64,000 nucleotides of DNA from CATQHD01 sp965202675. Its GTDB lineage: Bacteria > Actinomycetota > Acidimicrobiia > Spongiisociales > Spongiisociaceae. A program made the position numbers and the translations under genes. A model generated the notes under the pieces. It searched no databases and had not been told where the DNA came from. It saw only the letters and a list, made by a program, of their open reading frames with translations. Location: assembly GCA_965202675.1 (NCBI GenBank), contig OZ241842.1, positions 2,232,001-2,296,000 on the forward strand, read 5' to 3'. This document shows positions 54,114-61,961 of this stretch, one piece after another (within the stretch, counting starts at the first letter, position 1; every line of letters begins with the position of its first letter).

Positions 54114-54653
54114 ATGCGCCGGATACTGACCGCCGAAGACATCCGGGCCCTCGTCAGGGCGGGCAGGACCGAGCTGGTGCTGGACTCCGACGCCGTGATG
54201 ACGGATGCGGCCCGGGACGAAGCCGATCTGGCCGGACTGCGGATTGTCGAGGGGCCGCAGGACCGCAGGGGCGGCATCGTCATCTCGGTGGCCGGCGAGG
54301 AGATCCACGCCCGGCTGCTCTTCGACGAGGCCCCCGTTACGGCGGCGGCCATCTCGGATCTGCTCCCGCTGTCGGGCACCGTCAACCACGCCCGCCTCGC
54401 CGGGGACGAGCTCATGTTCCCGATCCGCACCTACATCGGACCCGAGAACCAGTCGAAGGAGCAGAAGGCCGGCAACATCGCCTACTGGCCGGACCGCATG
54501 ATTATCGCCATGTTCTACGGGGACACCGACGGCGTGGGCCTCACCAACGTCTTCGCCAAAGTCACCAGCGGCCTGGAGTCCTTCCGCCGGGCGGGCGACC
54601 ATGTGTGGAAAAACCAGGGCGTGGAGCTCCGCATCGACCACCGCCTGACCTGA
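54114..54653 (+). CDS. Cyclophilin-like (DUF3830-like) protein with BMC targeting-like N-terminal module
   Basis: 179 residues. The first roughly 47 (MRRILTAEDIRALVRAGRTE and DAARDEADLAGLRIVEG) match the N-terminus of the aldehyde dehydrogenase at 50909. The rest (RLLFDEAPVTAAAISDLLPL, NHARLAGDELMFPI and KAGNIAYWPDRMIIAMFYGD) resembles the cyclophilin-like DUF3830 fold, known next to hydantoinase- and amidohydrolase-type catabolic genes. Enzymatic role unknown; possible small-molecule hydrolase or isomerase. The shared N-terminus makes it a second cargo candidate. Last gene of the BMC module; clear AGGAGG site. Confidence 0.8.
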   Translation: MRRILTAEDIRALVRAGRTELVLDSDAVMTDAARDEADLAGLRIVEGPQDRRGGIVISVAGEEIHARLLFDEAPVTAAAISDLLPLSGTVNHARLAGDELMFPIRTYIGPENQSKEQKAGNIAYWPDRMIIAMFYGDTDGVGLTNVFAKVTSGLESFRRAGDHVWKNQGVELRIDHRLT

Positions 54654-54742
54654 GCCTCCGGGCAGGGCCCCGCCCACACCACCCCACCCACCAACAAACG
54701 AGGGATTCAAGCCGAGTGTTGTTTGTTCGGTTGGTTACACGC

Positions 54743-55420
54743 CTACCATTCGTCCTCTTCCTCGGCCGGATAGACATCTATCCACCTGAGAAAAGAGAGG
54801 GTGCGGGTGGCGCTTATTATATCATCTCTGGACGGCGGGGGTTTTCTACCTTTCTTCCAACGCTCGACCTCCTCGACCACCCTTTGTTCCTGGACGCGGC
54901 CTGCTCCTTGCGCCTTATTGTGATTTATCAATAACTCAGCCGTGTAGTCTACCGACGCAACAAGTTCGGCCCATCGGGATGACGGCACCCGGAGAAATAG
55001 GTCCGCAACTTGGTTGATTTCCCTCTCCCAACCCTCCAGTTCTGTCTTAAACACCAATTGGCCGTCGGCAAGAGTGGGGCCCGGTTTATTGACAAACATC
55101 CTCCCGCGTCTTTGTTCTTCAATGAGGCCGTTGTTTATCAGACTAGCAATAACCTTTTTGAGCCCTGTTGCATGAAGTCCATAGGATCTGCGTTCGAATT
55201 GGAGTCCTGTTCCGATACCTGCACGCGTGGCAAAGTAAGCGATCTTTTGCATGCCGATTCGCCCTATTGGGTAATGGTACCTTTTCGACACGATGCGTTC
55301 CAGGATCGTAGCCAGCGCTACCCCCGCCGCCGGTATTCTGGACAGAGGCAACTCTTGCCCGTTCCATGTTCCAGCCTTATCCGGCACCATAACGACCATA
55401 CTGCCTGTTGGCTGAGACAA
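54743..55420 (-). CDS. Winged-helix-like protein resembling the C-terminal part of DarG-type antitoxins
   Basis: 225 residues, AT-richer than its surroundings. The block AGVALATILERIVSKRYHYP, PIGRIGMQKIAYFATRAGIGT, FERRSYGLHATGLKKVI and NNGLIEEQRRGRMFVNKPGP resembles, from memory, the region after the macrodomain in DarG-like proteins (antitoxin of the DarT DNA ADP-ribosyltransferase). No macrodomain and no DarT gene are seen, so it is an orphan or truncated fragment, or a free-standing regulator. Convergent with the cyclophilin-like gene. Confidence 0.5.
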   Translation of the reverse strand: MSQPTGSMVVMVPDKAGTWNGQELPLSRIPAAGVALATILERIVSKRYHYPIGRIGMQKIAYFATRAGIGTGLQFERRSYGLHATGLKKVIASLINNGLIEEQRRGRMFVNKPGPTLADGQLVFKTELEGWEREINQVADLFLRVPSSRWAELVASVDYTAELLINHNKAQGAGRVQEQRVVEEVERWKKGRKPPPSRDDIISATRTLSFLRWIDVYPAEEEDEW

Positions 55421-55801
55421 CCCTTCCCCGCGAACGGTCGGGCGGCTTTGAGGTGCGGCCCAAACCGAACCGCTCGGGGCGGACCGCCGCCCGCAGGGCC
55501 GCTCCGGCCCCGACCGACCCGTTCACCAGGGCCGGCGCTGGGCCGCTCTCGCCCACCGACATGGCGGCGCAACCGTTCTCCCGCCGTTCGGCGATCAGGT
55601 CGGACATGGCCAGGGCCTCCTCCTGGTCGTTGGGTCACAGTCTCTCGTTATGTTGATGGTAGACCGGAAGTGCAGGCGGGGTCCGCGCCGCGGCGGGGGG
55701 CGGCGGCGGATGTCACACCCTATCTGTATGTTTACTCCGGTCAATGAACGAAGAGGAAATGCCGGTGGCAGGCAGACGCGACGGAATATGAGGGGCCGTT
55801 G
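55421..55801. other. Gap without a recognised gene
   Basis: About 380 bp. GC-rich from 55430, in sharp contrast to the AT-richer gene to its left. It may hold the promoter of the downstream membrane operon, but I could not find a convincing -35/-10 pair. Short open frames exist on both strands, with no similarity I recognise. Confidence 0.4.
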
Positions 55802-56215
55802 ATGAGTTTCGAGTTCGAGTACGAGCCTTCGGGCGGGGCTCAGACGAAGCCCGGCGGCGGACGCCGGGGCCGTTCCGCGCGCCGCGGCAGCGGGGTGAAC
55901 TGGGTCCTGGGGCTCGGTACGGGTCTGCTCGGCGCGGGCGTTTCGGTTGCGATGGCGGCGGTGGCCGGCGAGGTGCGGGCGATCGGCGACGGGGGCTTCT
56001 GGAGGGCGATGGCCGGGATCTTGGCGGTGCTCTTCCTTTCCCTGCCCGGGTTCTCCATGTATTGGCTCGCCCGTACCAGGGAGCAGCACAACTGGCTCGA
56101 GAGGCGGTGGCGCCCCACCTCCATTGTGGGTCTCTCTTTGGCTACCTCGGTCGGAGCGGCCCTCTGGTGCGGATACCTGATTGCGGTGCGCATCGCTCGG
56201 GAGTGGTCGGTATGA
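55802..56215 (+). CDS. Small multi-helix membrane protein of the FtsZ-like/vWA locus
   Basis: 137 residues. A soluble Gly/Arg-rich N-terminus of about 32 residues is followed by three hydrophobic helices (about 34-56, VNWVLGLGTGLLGAGVSVAM; 70-90, ILAVLFLSLPGFSMYWLA; 108-130, VGLSLATSVGAALWCGYLIA). No family recognised. The start is the ATG at 55802 (GAGGGG upstream). The stop overlaps the vWA gene (ATGA), so it is the first gene of a tightly coupled run. Confidence 0.8.
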   Translation: MSFEFEYEPSGGAQTKPGGGRRGRSARRGSGVNWVLGLGTGLLGAGVSVAMAAVAGEVRAIGDGGFWRAMAGILAVLFLSLPGFSMYWLARTREQHNWLERRWRPTSIVGLSLATSVGAALWCGYLIAVRIAREWSV

Positions 56216-58629
56216 GCCTCGTCCGCCTGGTCCGGCAACTGTTCGCCGGTCCGGTTCTGATGTCGGCGGCGGTTGTCCTGCTCTTTGCCGCGGGGGTCAT
56301 GGTTGCCTCTTCGCCCTCTTTCGGTCAGGAACCGCCGCCCGGCCGGACCGCCGGGGGATGGTGCCCGGCCGGGACCCAATCCTTGGACGTGCTCATCCTC
56401 ATGGACGAGTCGAGTTCTCTGAGAAGGACCGACCCCGGCAGGGAACGGATTGAGGCGGCGAAGAATCTCATCGGCTCCCTCGACGCAGAGTCGGACGAAG
56501 GTGTTTTGGTACGGGTGGCTCTGGCCGCCTTCGGGACCGACTTCGAGTTGCGGAAGGACTTCACCGACCTGGCGGCGGAGGGCGCGGACGGCCTGATCGC
56601 CGAGGTAGACCGGTTGGTTGAGGACGACTGGAACACCGATTACGTATACGCCCTGTACGGTGTGCTCGGCCTCGACTGGTCCGCCGAATGCAAAAGGGTG
56701 GTCTGGTACACCGACGGCGAACACGACTTGGGGGACGCCCCCAGCGGCGGGGCAGACAGCACGGCCCCGCGCGACTACGACCGCCTCGGCCGCGAGATCG
56801 TGAACAGGGGCATCGGCCGCGAGGTGGGGGAGCTTCTGATCCCGGCGGTGTGCGGCGCCGAAGAGTCGGGCGAGGTGGCGCCGGGGTACGGCGATCTGTC
56901 CGACCGCCTCAAAGCCCTCGCTGTCGGCGTCGAGTTCGCCCTCTATTACTTCGGCGACCTTGAGGAAGGCGATTCCAAGACCCTGATCGAGAGCATGGCG
57001 AGGGGGGAATGCGGTGACGGCATCATTCTCGCCCCCCAATTCATCGACCCCGACGAGAAACCGGATTTCGTGCCGCCTACTACCACCACCACTACCACCA
57101 CCACTACAACTACCACCACCCTTCCTCCGCCTCCGCCTGTATGCCAGGGGTTGGCCGGACTGCCGCGCCTGGCATCGGGGACAGAGATCGTGTGGTCGGG
57201 CGTCCTCCCCGACGGGATGGCGCCGGCGTTCGTCCGTTCGGTGATCATCAGGGCGACCGGCGATCCGCCCGAGCTGACGACCGATTTCGAGGCCCGTGTC
57301 TTAGAAGACGACGAGGGCGCCCGGCGGCTGACCCTGGACTTTGCCGGCGAGCCTCTGTCTTCGTTTTCCCCGGCCGATCTGGAGGTGCGGGGAGAAGGGG
57401 TGGATGAGGCCTGTGCGGTCGCGGTGATAGAGGCGCCTTCTCTCGAGGCGCGGGTCGTAACCAGCCCCATCTTTCCCGACGGCCCCGACATTGAATTGTC
57501 TGTGGAGATCGACGGGCGCATCCCATCGGCGGCAGATGAGGGTTTCCTGACCTTTTCGATAGACGGCGAGGCCGTGGAGTCCGAGGCAACCGGCGGGGGC
57601 GCATTCCGGTTGCCTGGGCGGTACGAGGCGGGCGGCCATAATTTCGAGGTCCGGTTGCGGTCCGACTACGCCGACCCGGTCATCGTCTCCGGCAGCTTCA
57701 TCGTTTCTCCCAAACCCGACGGGCCCATCCTCCGGCTGGTGGAACCCGGACCGGACCCGGTTGCGTCCACGGAGTTCATTGTCCCGATCACCATCGACGA
57801 AGACGGCCGCCCCGGTGAGATACGCCTGTTGCCCGCCGACCCCGTCAGGGACGCCGACGGCGGATCTGTGGGCGCGGTGATCCGATTCCCAGACGGGTCG
57901 TCCGAATGGAGCTCGGGCGATCCTGCGCCCGGCCACGTCGTTGTGGTGCTCGATGATTCGGTCCAGACTCCCGAGAATTACATCCTCGGCTTCGACTACG
58001 AGAGCGATCCGTCGGACCCGGCAGGCGACACCCAGAGGGTGACGGTGTCCGTACCGGTTGACATCGACCACCCCCGCAATCAGACTCTGGAGTGGATCAT
58101 CGTCGCCGTTTTTCTCCTGGTTCTGCTGGCGGTTCTATGGGGTTGTCTGTTGGCGGTCAACCAGGCCGCCGGACGGATCCACCGCCCGAAGGGGATTCGT
58201 TACAGCCGCTTCCGGGTAACCGAAGAGTGGAAGCTCGCCGCGCAAATCACGAGCGAAGGCAATCGTCCGGTCAAACACAAGCCGTCGCTTCTCGAAGCGG
58301 GCAGGTTGCGGGCTAGGCGAAGGACCCCCTTGCTGGCTTGGCGCTTCCCTTATGTGGAGCTACTGATGGAAGGCAGCCGCCTTGTCATCGGGGTGATCGG
58401 AGACGGTTTCGACGCCGCCGAGAAGCCGGTCAGATCGATAAAGCTAGACTCCGAAAGCCGGTTGCACCACCCCATTGTGCTGGTGGATATGTCCGTCGGT
58501 CCGCCCTACGAGGGAGTAGTGATGGCGCCCATTGACCAAGCGAGCCCCGCCGAGGAGCAGCTCACCGCCCGCGTGCAAAGGGCCCTTGAAATGTCCCGGC
58601 CCGACCAGACCGCACCCGACCGAAGGTAG
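56212..58629 (+). CDS. Membrane-anchored von Willebrand factor A (vWA) protein
   Basis: 805 residues. Hydrophobic signal anchor at about 12-32, then a vWA domain with the MIDAS motif DESSS (65-69) in LDVLILMDESSSL and the later TDYVYALYG and VVWYTDGEHD segments. A pure Thr run followed by Pro lies around residue 290. Beta-rich Ig-like repeats follow. A C-terminal transmembrane helix (about 628-650, IIVAVFLLVLLAVLWGCLL) precedes a roughly 150-residue cytoplasmic domain. The extracytoplasmic metal-dependent adhesion domain probably binds a wall or secreted partner. It overlaps the upstream gene and lies 8 bp before the FtsZ-like gene. Confidence 0.88.
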   Translation: MSLVRLVRQLFAGPVLMSAAVVLLFAAGVMVASSPSFGQEPPPGRTAGGWCPAGTQSLDVLILMDESSSLRRTDPGRERIEAAKNLIGSLDAESDEGVLVRVALAAFGTDFELRKDFTDLAAEGADGLIAEVDRLVEDDWNTDYVYALYGVLGLDWSAECKRVVWYTDGEHDLGDAPSGGADSTAPRDYDRLGREIVNRGIGREVGELLIPAVCGAEESGEVAPGYGDLSDRLKALAVGVEFALYYFGDLEEGDSKTLIESMARGECGDGIILAPQFIDPDEKPDFVPPTTTTTTTTTTTTTTLPPPPPVCQGLAGLPRLASGTEIVWSGVLPDGMAPAFVRSVIIRATGDPPELTTDFEARVLEDDEGARRLTLDFAGEPLSSFSPADLEVRGEGVDEACAVAVIEAPSLEARVVTSPIFPDGPDIELSVEIDGRIPSAADEGFLTFSIDGEAVESEATGGGAFRLPGRYEAGGHNFEVRLRSDYADPVIVSGSFIVSPKPDGPILRLVEPGPDPVASTEFIVPITIDEDGRPGEIRLLPADPVRDADGGSVGAVIRFPDGSSEWSSGDPAPGHVVVVLDDSVQTPENYILGFDYESDPSDPAGDTQRVTVSVPVDIDHPRNQTLEWIIVAVFLLVLLAVLWGCLLAVNQAAGRIHRPKGIRYSRFRVTEEWKLAAQITSEGNRPVKHKPSLLEAGRLRARRRTPLLAWRFPYVELLMEGSRLVIGVIGDGFDAAEKPVRSIKLDSESRLHHPIVLVDMSVGPPYEGVVMAPIDQASPAEEQLTARVQRALEMSRPDQTAPDRR

Positions 58630-58637
58630 GAGTACCC

Positions 58638-61600
58638 ATGTTGAGAAAGTTCCTGATGATCGGGCTGGGCGGCTCGGGCGGCAAGACGCTGCGCTACCTG
58701 AAGCAGAACCTGGAGGAGCGGTTCGAGGAGATCGGCTGGGACGAAGGCATGCCCGAAGGTTGGCAGTTCCTGCATATCGACACCCCGGCCCAACAGGACT
58801 CGCCGGTGCTGCCCGGGTCGCCGGCCCTGCTGGACGCCGACGAGTACCTGTCTCTGACCAGTCCGGGGATCAAATTCGGGGCCATCGTCGAAAGCCTGCA
58901 AGATAAGGGGGAAGACTTCGCAGGCTGGCTGGTGGATCCTCGCTATATGAACATTCCCATCGCCATGGGCGCAGGCCAGTACCGGGCGGTGGGCCGCATC
59001 ATCGGTCTGTATTACGCCGACCACATCAAAAGCCGCCTGCTCGGCAAGCAGAGGGCCCTCATGTCGGCCGGGGCCGCCTCCCAGCTGGATCGACTGGCCG
59101 ACCGGTTCGCCGGCGGCCAGGTGTCGGCCGAGGCGCCGCCTCCGGTGGCGATCGTTATTTCCTCGCTGTCGGGCGGGACCGGGGCCGGCATCCTCACCGA
59201 TGTATGCGACATCCTCCGAGCGGACGGCTCCAAATGGCTGGACGAGTCGATCGGCATCCTCTATTCGGCCGATGTGTTTGCCGAGCTGTCCATGGCGGCC
59301 AGCGCCGGCATCCAACCCAACACGGCCGCTGCGGTCGCCGAGCTGCTGCACGGCTACTTCGGGGACGGATCGTTCGTCCCGCCGGGCGGAGGCGCGGTCC
59401 AACAACGGTCCGGTCCGGCCTTTCCGTACCTGGTCGGCCACGCCAATACCAAAGGGGTGAGCTTCGGCAACCAGGTGGCCGTCTACCGGTTCATGGCCCG
59501 TTGCCTCTCGGCGGTGATGTCCGACCGCCGCATCCAGGACGATTTCACCGTCTACATGACCGCCAACTGGCAATCATCGGCGGGAAAGTTCTCCGGCAAG
59601 CCGGATTCGTGGATGCTGCCCCCGCCCCGTTACCGAGGCGCCCTTCAAGCTCTGGGGTTTGCGGAGGTGGACCTCGGTGTGGGGCGGTTGCGCACCTACG
59701 CCGAACAGCGGATTACCCGCGATGCGGTCGAGTGGTTGCTCGATGGGCACCGGGCGGCCGTCCGTAATAGGCCCAAATACGAGAACGCAACTCCCCAGAA
59801 GGTGGTCGAGGGTCTGGCCGACCGCTCGCTCACGAGGTTCCTTAACGACTGCGGCCTCAACGAACGCGGACGCGAGCACAACCAGATACTCGACGCGATC
59901 GCAGTTTCCGACGACGAGCTCCGCGCTGAGTGCACCCGCGTCGCGGGCGAGGTTCACGACGTAGTTCGAGAAGACTTCAGATCCAAGGCGTCGGGCGGTG
60001 AATGGGTGAATTTGATAGTCGAGGAAATCGAAACTCGCCGGGCGGGGGTGCTCAAGCGGTTGGAGGACCGTATACGGGATGCCTGCCTGAAATGGGTGGA
60101 AGAAGTTCCGGATCGAATCCTGGGTGTGCTGGGTGAGGCCTTGGCGGAACAGGGTGTTCAGGTGGTGCTGAAGCTCTTGGACAAGACCGACGCGGAGATG
60201 GAACATGTGAAGGGTGAGCTCCACGCCGAGCGGCAGGAGGAACTCACCCTGGCCGAGTACCTCCGGTCGGACGTTTCCGATGCCATAGGATCTACCGGCG
60301 GCAAGCTGGCCGCAGAGAGCGAATGGGTCAAAAAGGCCATACAGACGGCTGTCCAAACCGGTATCGTTCGCCGCTACAACGCCGAGCACCGCGAGATGGG
60401 ATCGTTGCTGGCCGAAGACCTGCGCAGCGGCTTGCTCGAGCCTATGGCAAGGGCCTTGGGCGACGCCGCCGACGAGCTGCGGATCGCGGTTGAAGCGGAT
60501 GAGGGCGAGCCGGGATCCGCCTCGATCAAGGATTGGCCCCGCCATGATCCCCCCGCCGACCGGCGCGTTCCGGATGCATTGGAGCCAGGGAAAAGCGTCA
60601 AGTCGGTGATCGACCCCAACACCTTCCCCGAGCTTTTCGGCGATTTGACCGCCCGCTCCACCGGCCTCGAGGAGAAGGTGGAAGCCTACCGTTCGGTGCG
60701 CAAGAAGGTGATAGCCGGCGACTCGGACCGACCGGCGGCGGGGCAATGGATAATCACCGACGCAAAATGGGCGGCGCGCGAGTGGCTGACGGTCGATGCA
60801 CCCCCCAGCCCGGCTTCGTTCACGGTGATGCTCAAGCGCGACCACCTCTTGGAACGCTGCCGGGCCTGGCTGAACTCCGACGGCGCCTGGAAGGACTTCC
60901 TTTCCCAGGGGTTGCGCGAGTACCTGTCCGACCGGTTGCCCCCCGCCGAGCGCGTCCCCCGCGAGGAACGGTTTCGCAGCGCCCTCGACGCCGCATTCGA
61001 GGCGGCCGAGCCCTTGGCGTCGATCGATCTTGACATGCTCCCGAGAGTCCACCCCGGACCGGGTCTGGACTACCGCCCCTACACGAGCCCGATTCCGGTG
61101 GCCGGGTTGCCGGTCGAGGAATCGGTGCGCGAATTTCTGGTCGAACGCTTCAAAGGCGCCCAGGACAACTACCAAGAGGAGGTGGAGCAAGCCCTCGACC
61201 AGTCCGAGCGCGAGACCCGGGTGGCGGTTTACACTTCGCTGGGTGCCGCCCTGCACCCGATGGTGTTCAAATCCCTCAACAAGCCGATCGCGGGGGCATG
61301 GGAAAGGGCAGACATCGCTTCCATCCTGACCAATTTTTGGGAGGCTAGGCGGTCGCGTCTGCTGTGGATGGCAACCCCTATACCCCGCCCGGCGCTGCAG
61401 GCCCTGGTAAGAGGGTGGTTCATCGGCCGGGTGCTCAACCTGATCGAGATCCGGGGCGACGAGGCGGCTTTCGCGACCGAGGGCGGCTCGTTCGGCTTCA
61501 AGGCCATGCTTCCGGTTCTCGGGCGGCGGCCGGTCGATTTTCTCGCCGCCCTCTTGGAGTCGTTGCCTCTGGCGGTTCCGGTCGCTGTCGACAGAAGGCA

Positions 61601-61961
61601 GCCCGAGAAGTATCTCCGTCCGTACACCCAGCTGATCGAGTGGGGGAGCGAACCCGGGGCGTCGGACGCGGATTCCTTCCTCCGGCCCAGCCCGGTGTTC
61701 GAGGTATGGCTGGAACACGGAACCACCCCCGACGGCCGCCGCCCGGTCATAGAAGGCGCCGACCGCCCGGCCCGGCGGAAGGCGGCGGCTGACCTCCTTC
61801 AGAAGGAGGCCGATTCCTACCGCCGCCAAGCCGAGGTCGACCGGAGCAGGGACTGCACCCCGAAAAACTCATGGCTTGGCGTCGCCGAGATTGTTTCGAA
61901 GGCGTTGAACGAGATCGTCGGCTGCCTGGAGAGCGACGAAGAGGGGAAGCCGACCCTATGA
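58638..61961 (+). CDS. Large FtsZ/tubulin-like protein (FtsZl-1/Tubulin_2-like)
   Basis: 1107 residues. The N-terminal roughly 400 residues show a tubulin/FtsZ nucleotide-binding pattern: KFLMIGLGGSGGKTLRYL at the start, LHIDT, and the GTP-loop signature VISSLSGGTGAGILTD (SGGTGAG at 178-184). The long remainder is helical and charged, ending in a repeat-like C-terminus. This matches the FtsZl-1 family described by Makarova and Koonin, predicted to act with a vWA protein in membrane remodelling. The present gene is twice FtsZ's length. The stop overlaps the next gene (ATGATGA). Confidence 0.82.
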   Translation: MLRKFLMIGLGGSGGKTLRYLKQNLEERFEEIGWDEGMPEGWQFLHIDTPAQQDSPVLPGSPALLDADEYLSLTSPGIKFGAIVESLQDKGEDFAGWLVDPRYMNIPIAMGAGQYRAVGRIIGLYYADHIKSRLLGKQRALMSAGAASQLDRLADRFAGGQVSAEAPPPVAIVISSLSGGTGAGILTDVCDILRADGSKWLDESIGILYSADVFAELSMAASAGIQPNTAAAVAELLHGYFGDGSFVPPGGGAVQQRSGPAFPYLVGHANTKGVSFGNQVAVYRFMARCLSAVMSDRRIQDDFTVYMTANWQSSAGKFSGKPDSWMLPPPRYRGALQALGFAEVDLGVGRLRTYAEQRITRDAVEWLLDGHRAAVRNRPKYENATPQKVVEGLADRSLTRFLNDCGLNERGREHNQILDAIAVSDDELRAECTRVAGEVHDVVREDFRSKASGGEWVNLIVEEIETRRAGVLKRLEDRIRDACLKWVEEVPDRILGVLGEALAEQGVQVVLKLLDKTDAEMEHVKGELHAERQEELTLAEYLRSDVSDAIGSTGGKLAAESEWVKKAIQTAVQTGIVRRYNAEHREMGSLLAEDLRSGLLEPMARALGDAADELRIAVEADEGEPGSASIKDWPRHDPPADRRVPDALEPGKSVKSVIDPNTFPELFGDLTARSTGLEEKVEAYRSVRKKVIAGDSDRPAAGQWIITDAKWAAREWLTVDAPPSPASFTVMLKRDHLLERCRAWLNSDGAWKDFLSQGLREYLSDRLPPAERVPREERFRSALDAAFEAAEPLASIDLDMLPRVHPGPGLDYRPYTSPIPVAGLPVEESVREFLVERFKGAQDNYQEEVEQALDQSERETRVAVYTSLGAALHPMVFKSLNKPIAGAWERADIASILTNFWEARRSRLLWMATPIPRPALQALVRGWFIGRVLNLIEIRGDEAAFATEGGSFGFKAMLPVLGRRPVDFLAALLESLPLAVPVAVDRRQPEKYLRPYTQLIEWGSEPGASDADSFLRPSPVFEVWLEHGTTPDGRRPVIEGADRPARRKAAADLLQKEADSYRRQAEVDRSRDCTPKNSWLGVAEIVSKALNEIVGCLESDEEGKPTL

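Noticed and set aside
55010..55747. 245-codon plus-strand reading frame over the DarG-like gene and the following gap
   Set aside because: Crosses a composition boundary and has no domain pattern; the minus-strand frame has convincing protein-like blocks.
57079..57118. Run of Thr codons in the vWA gene considered as a microsatellite or frameshift
   Set aside because: The frame continues intact and poly-Thr linkers are common in secreted proteins of this group; the M16 lipoprotein has a similar linker.
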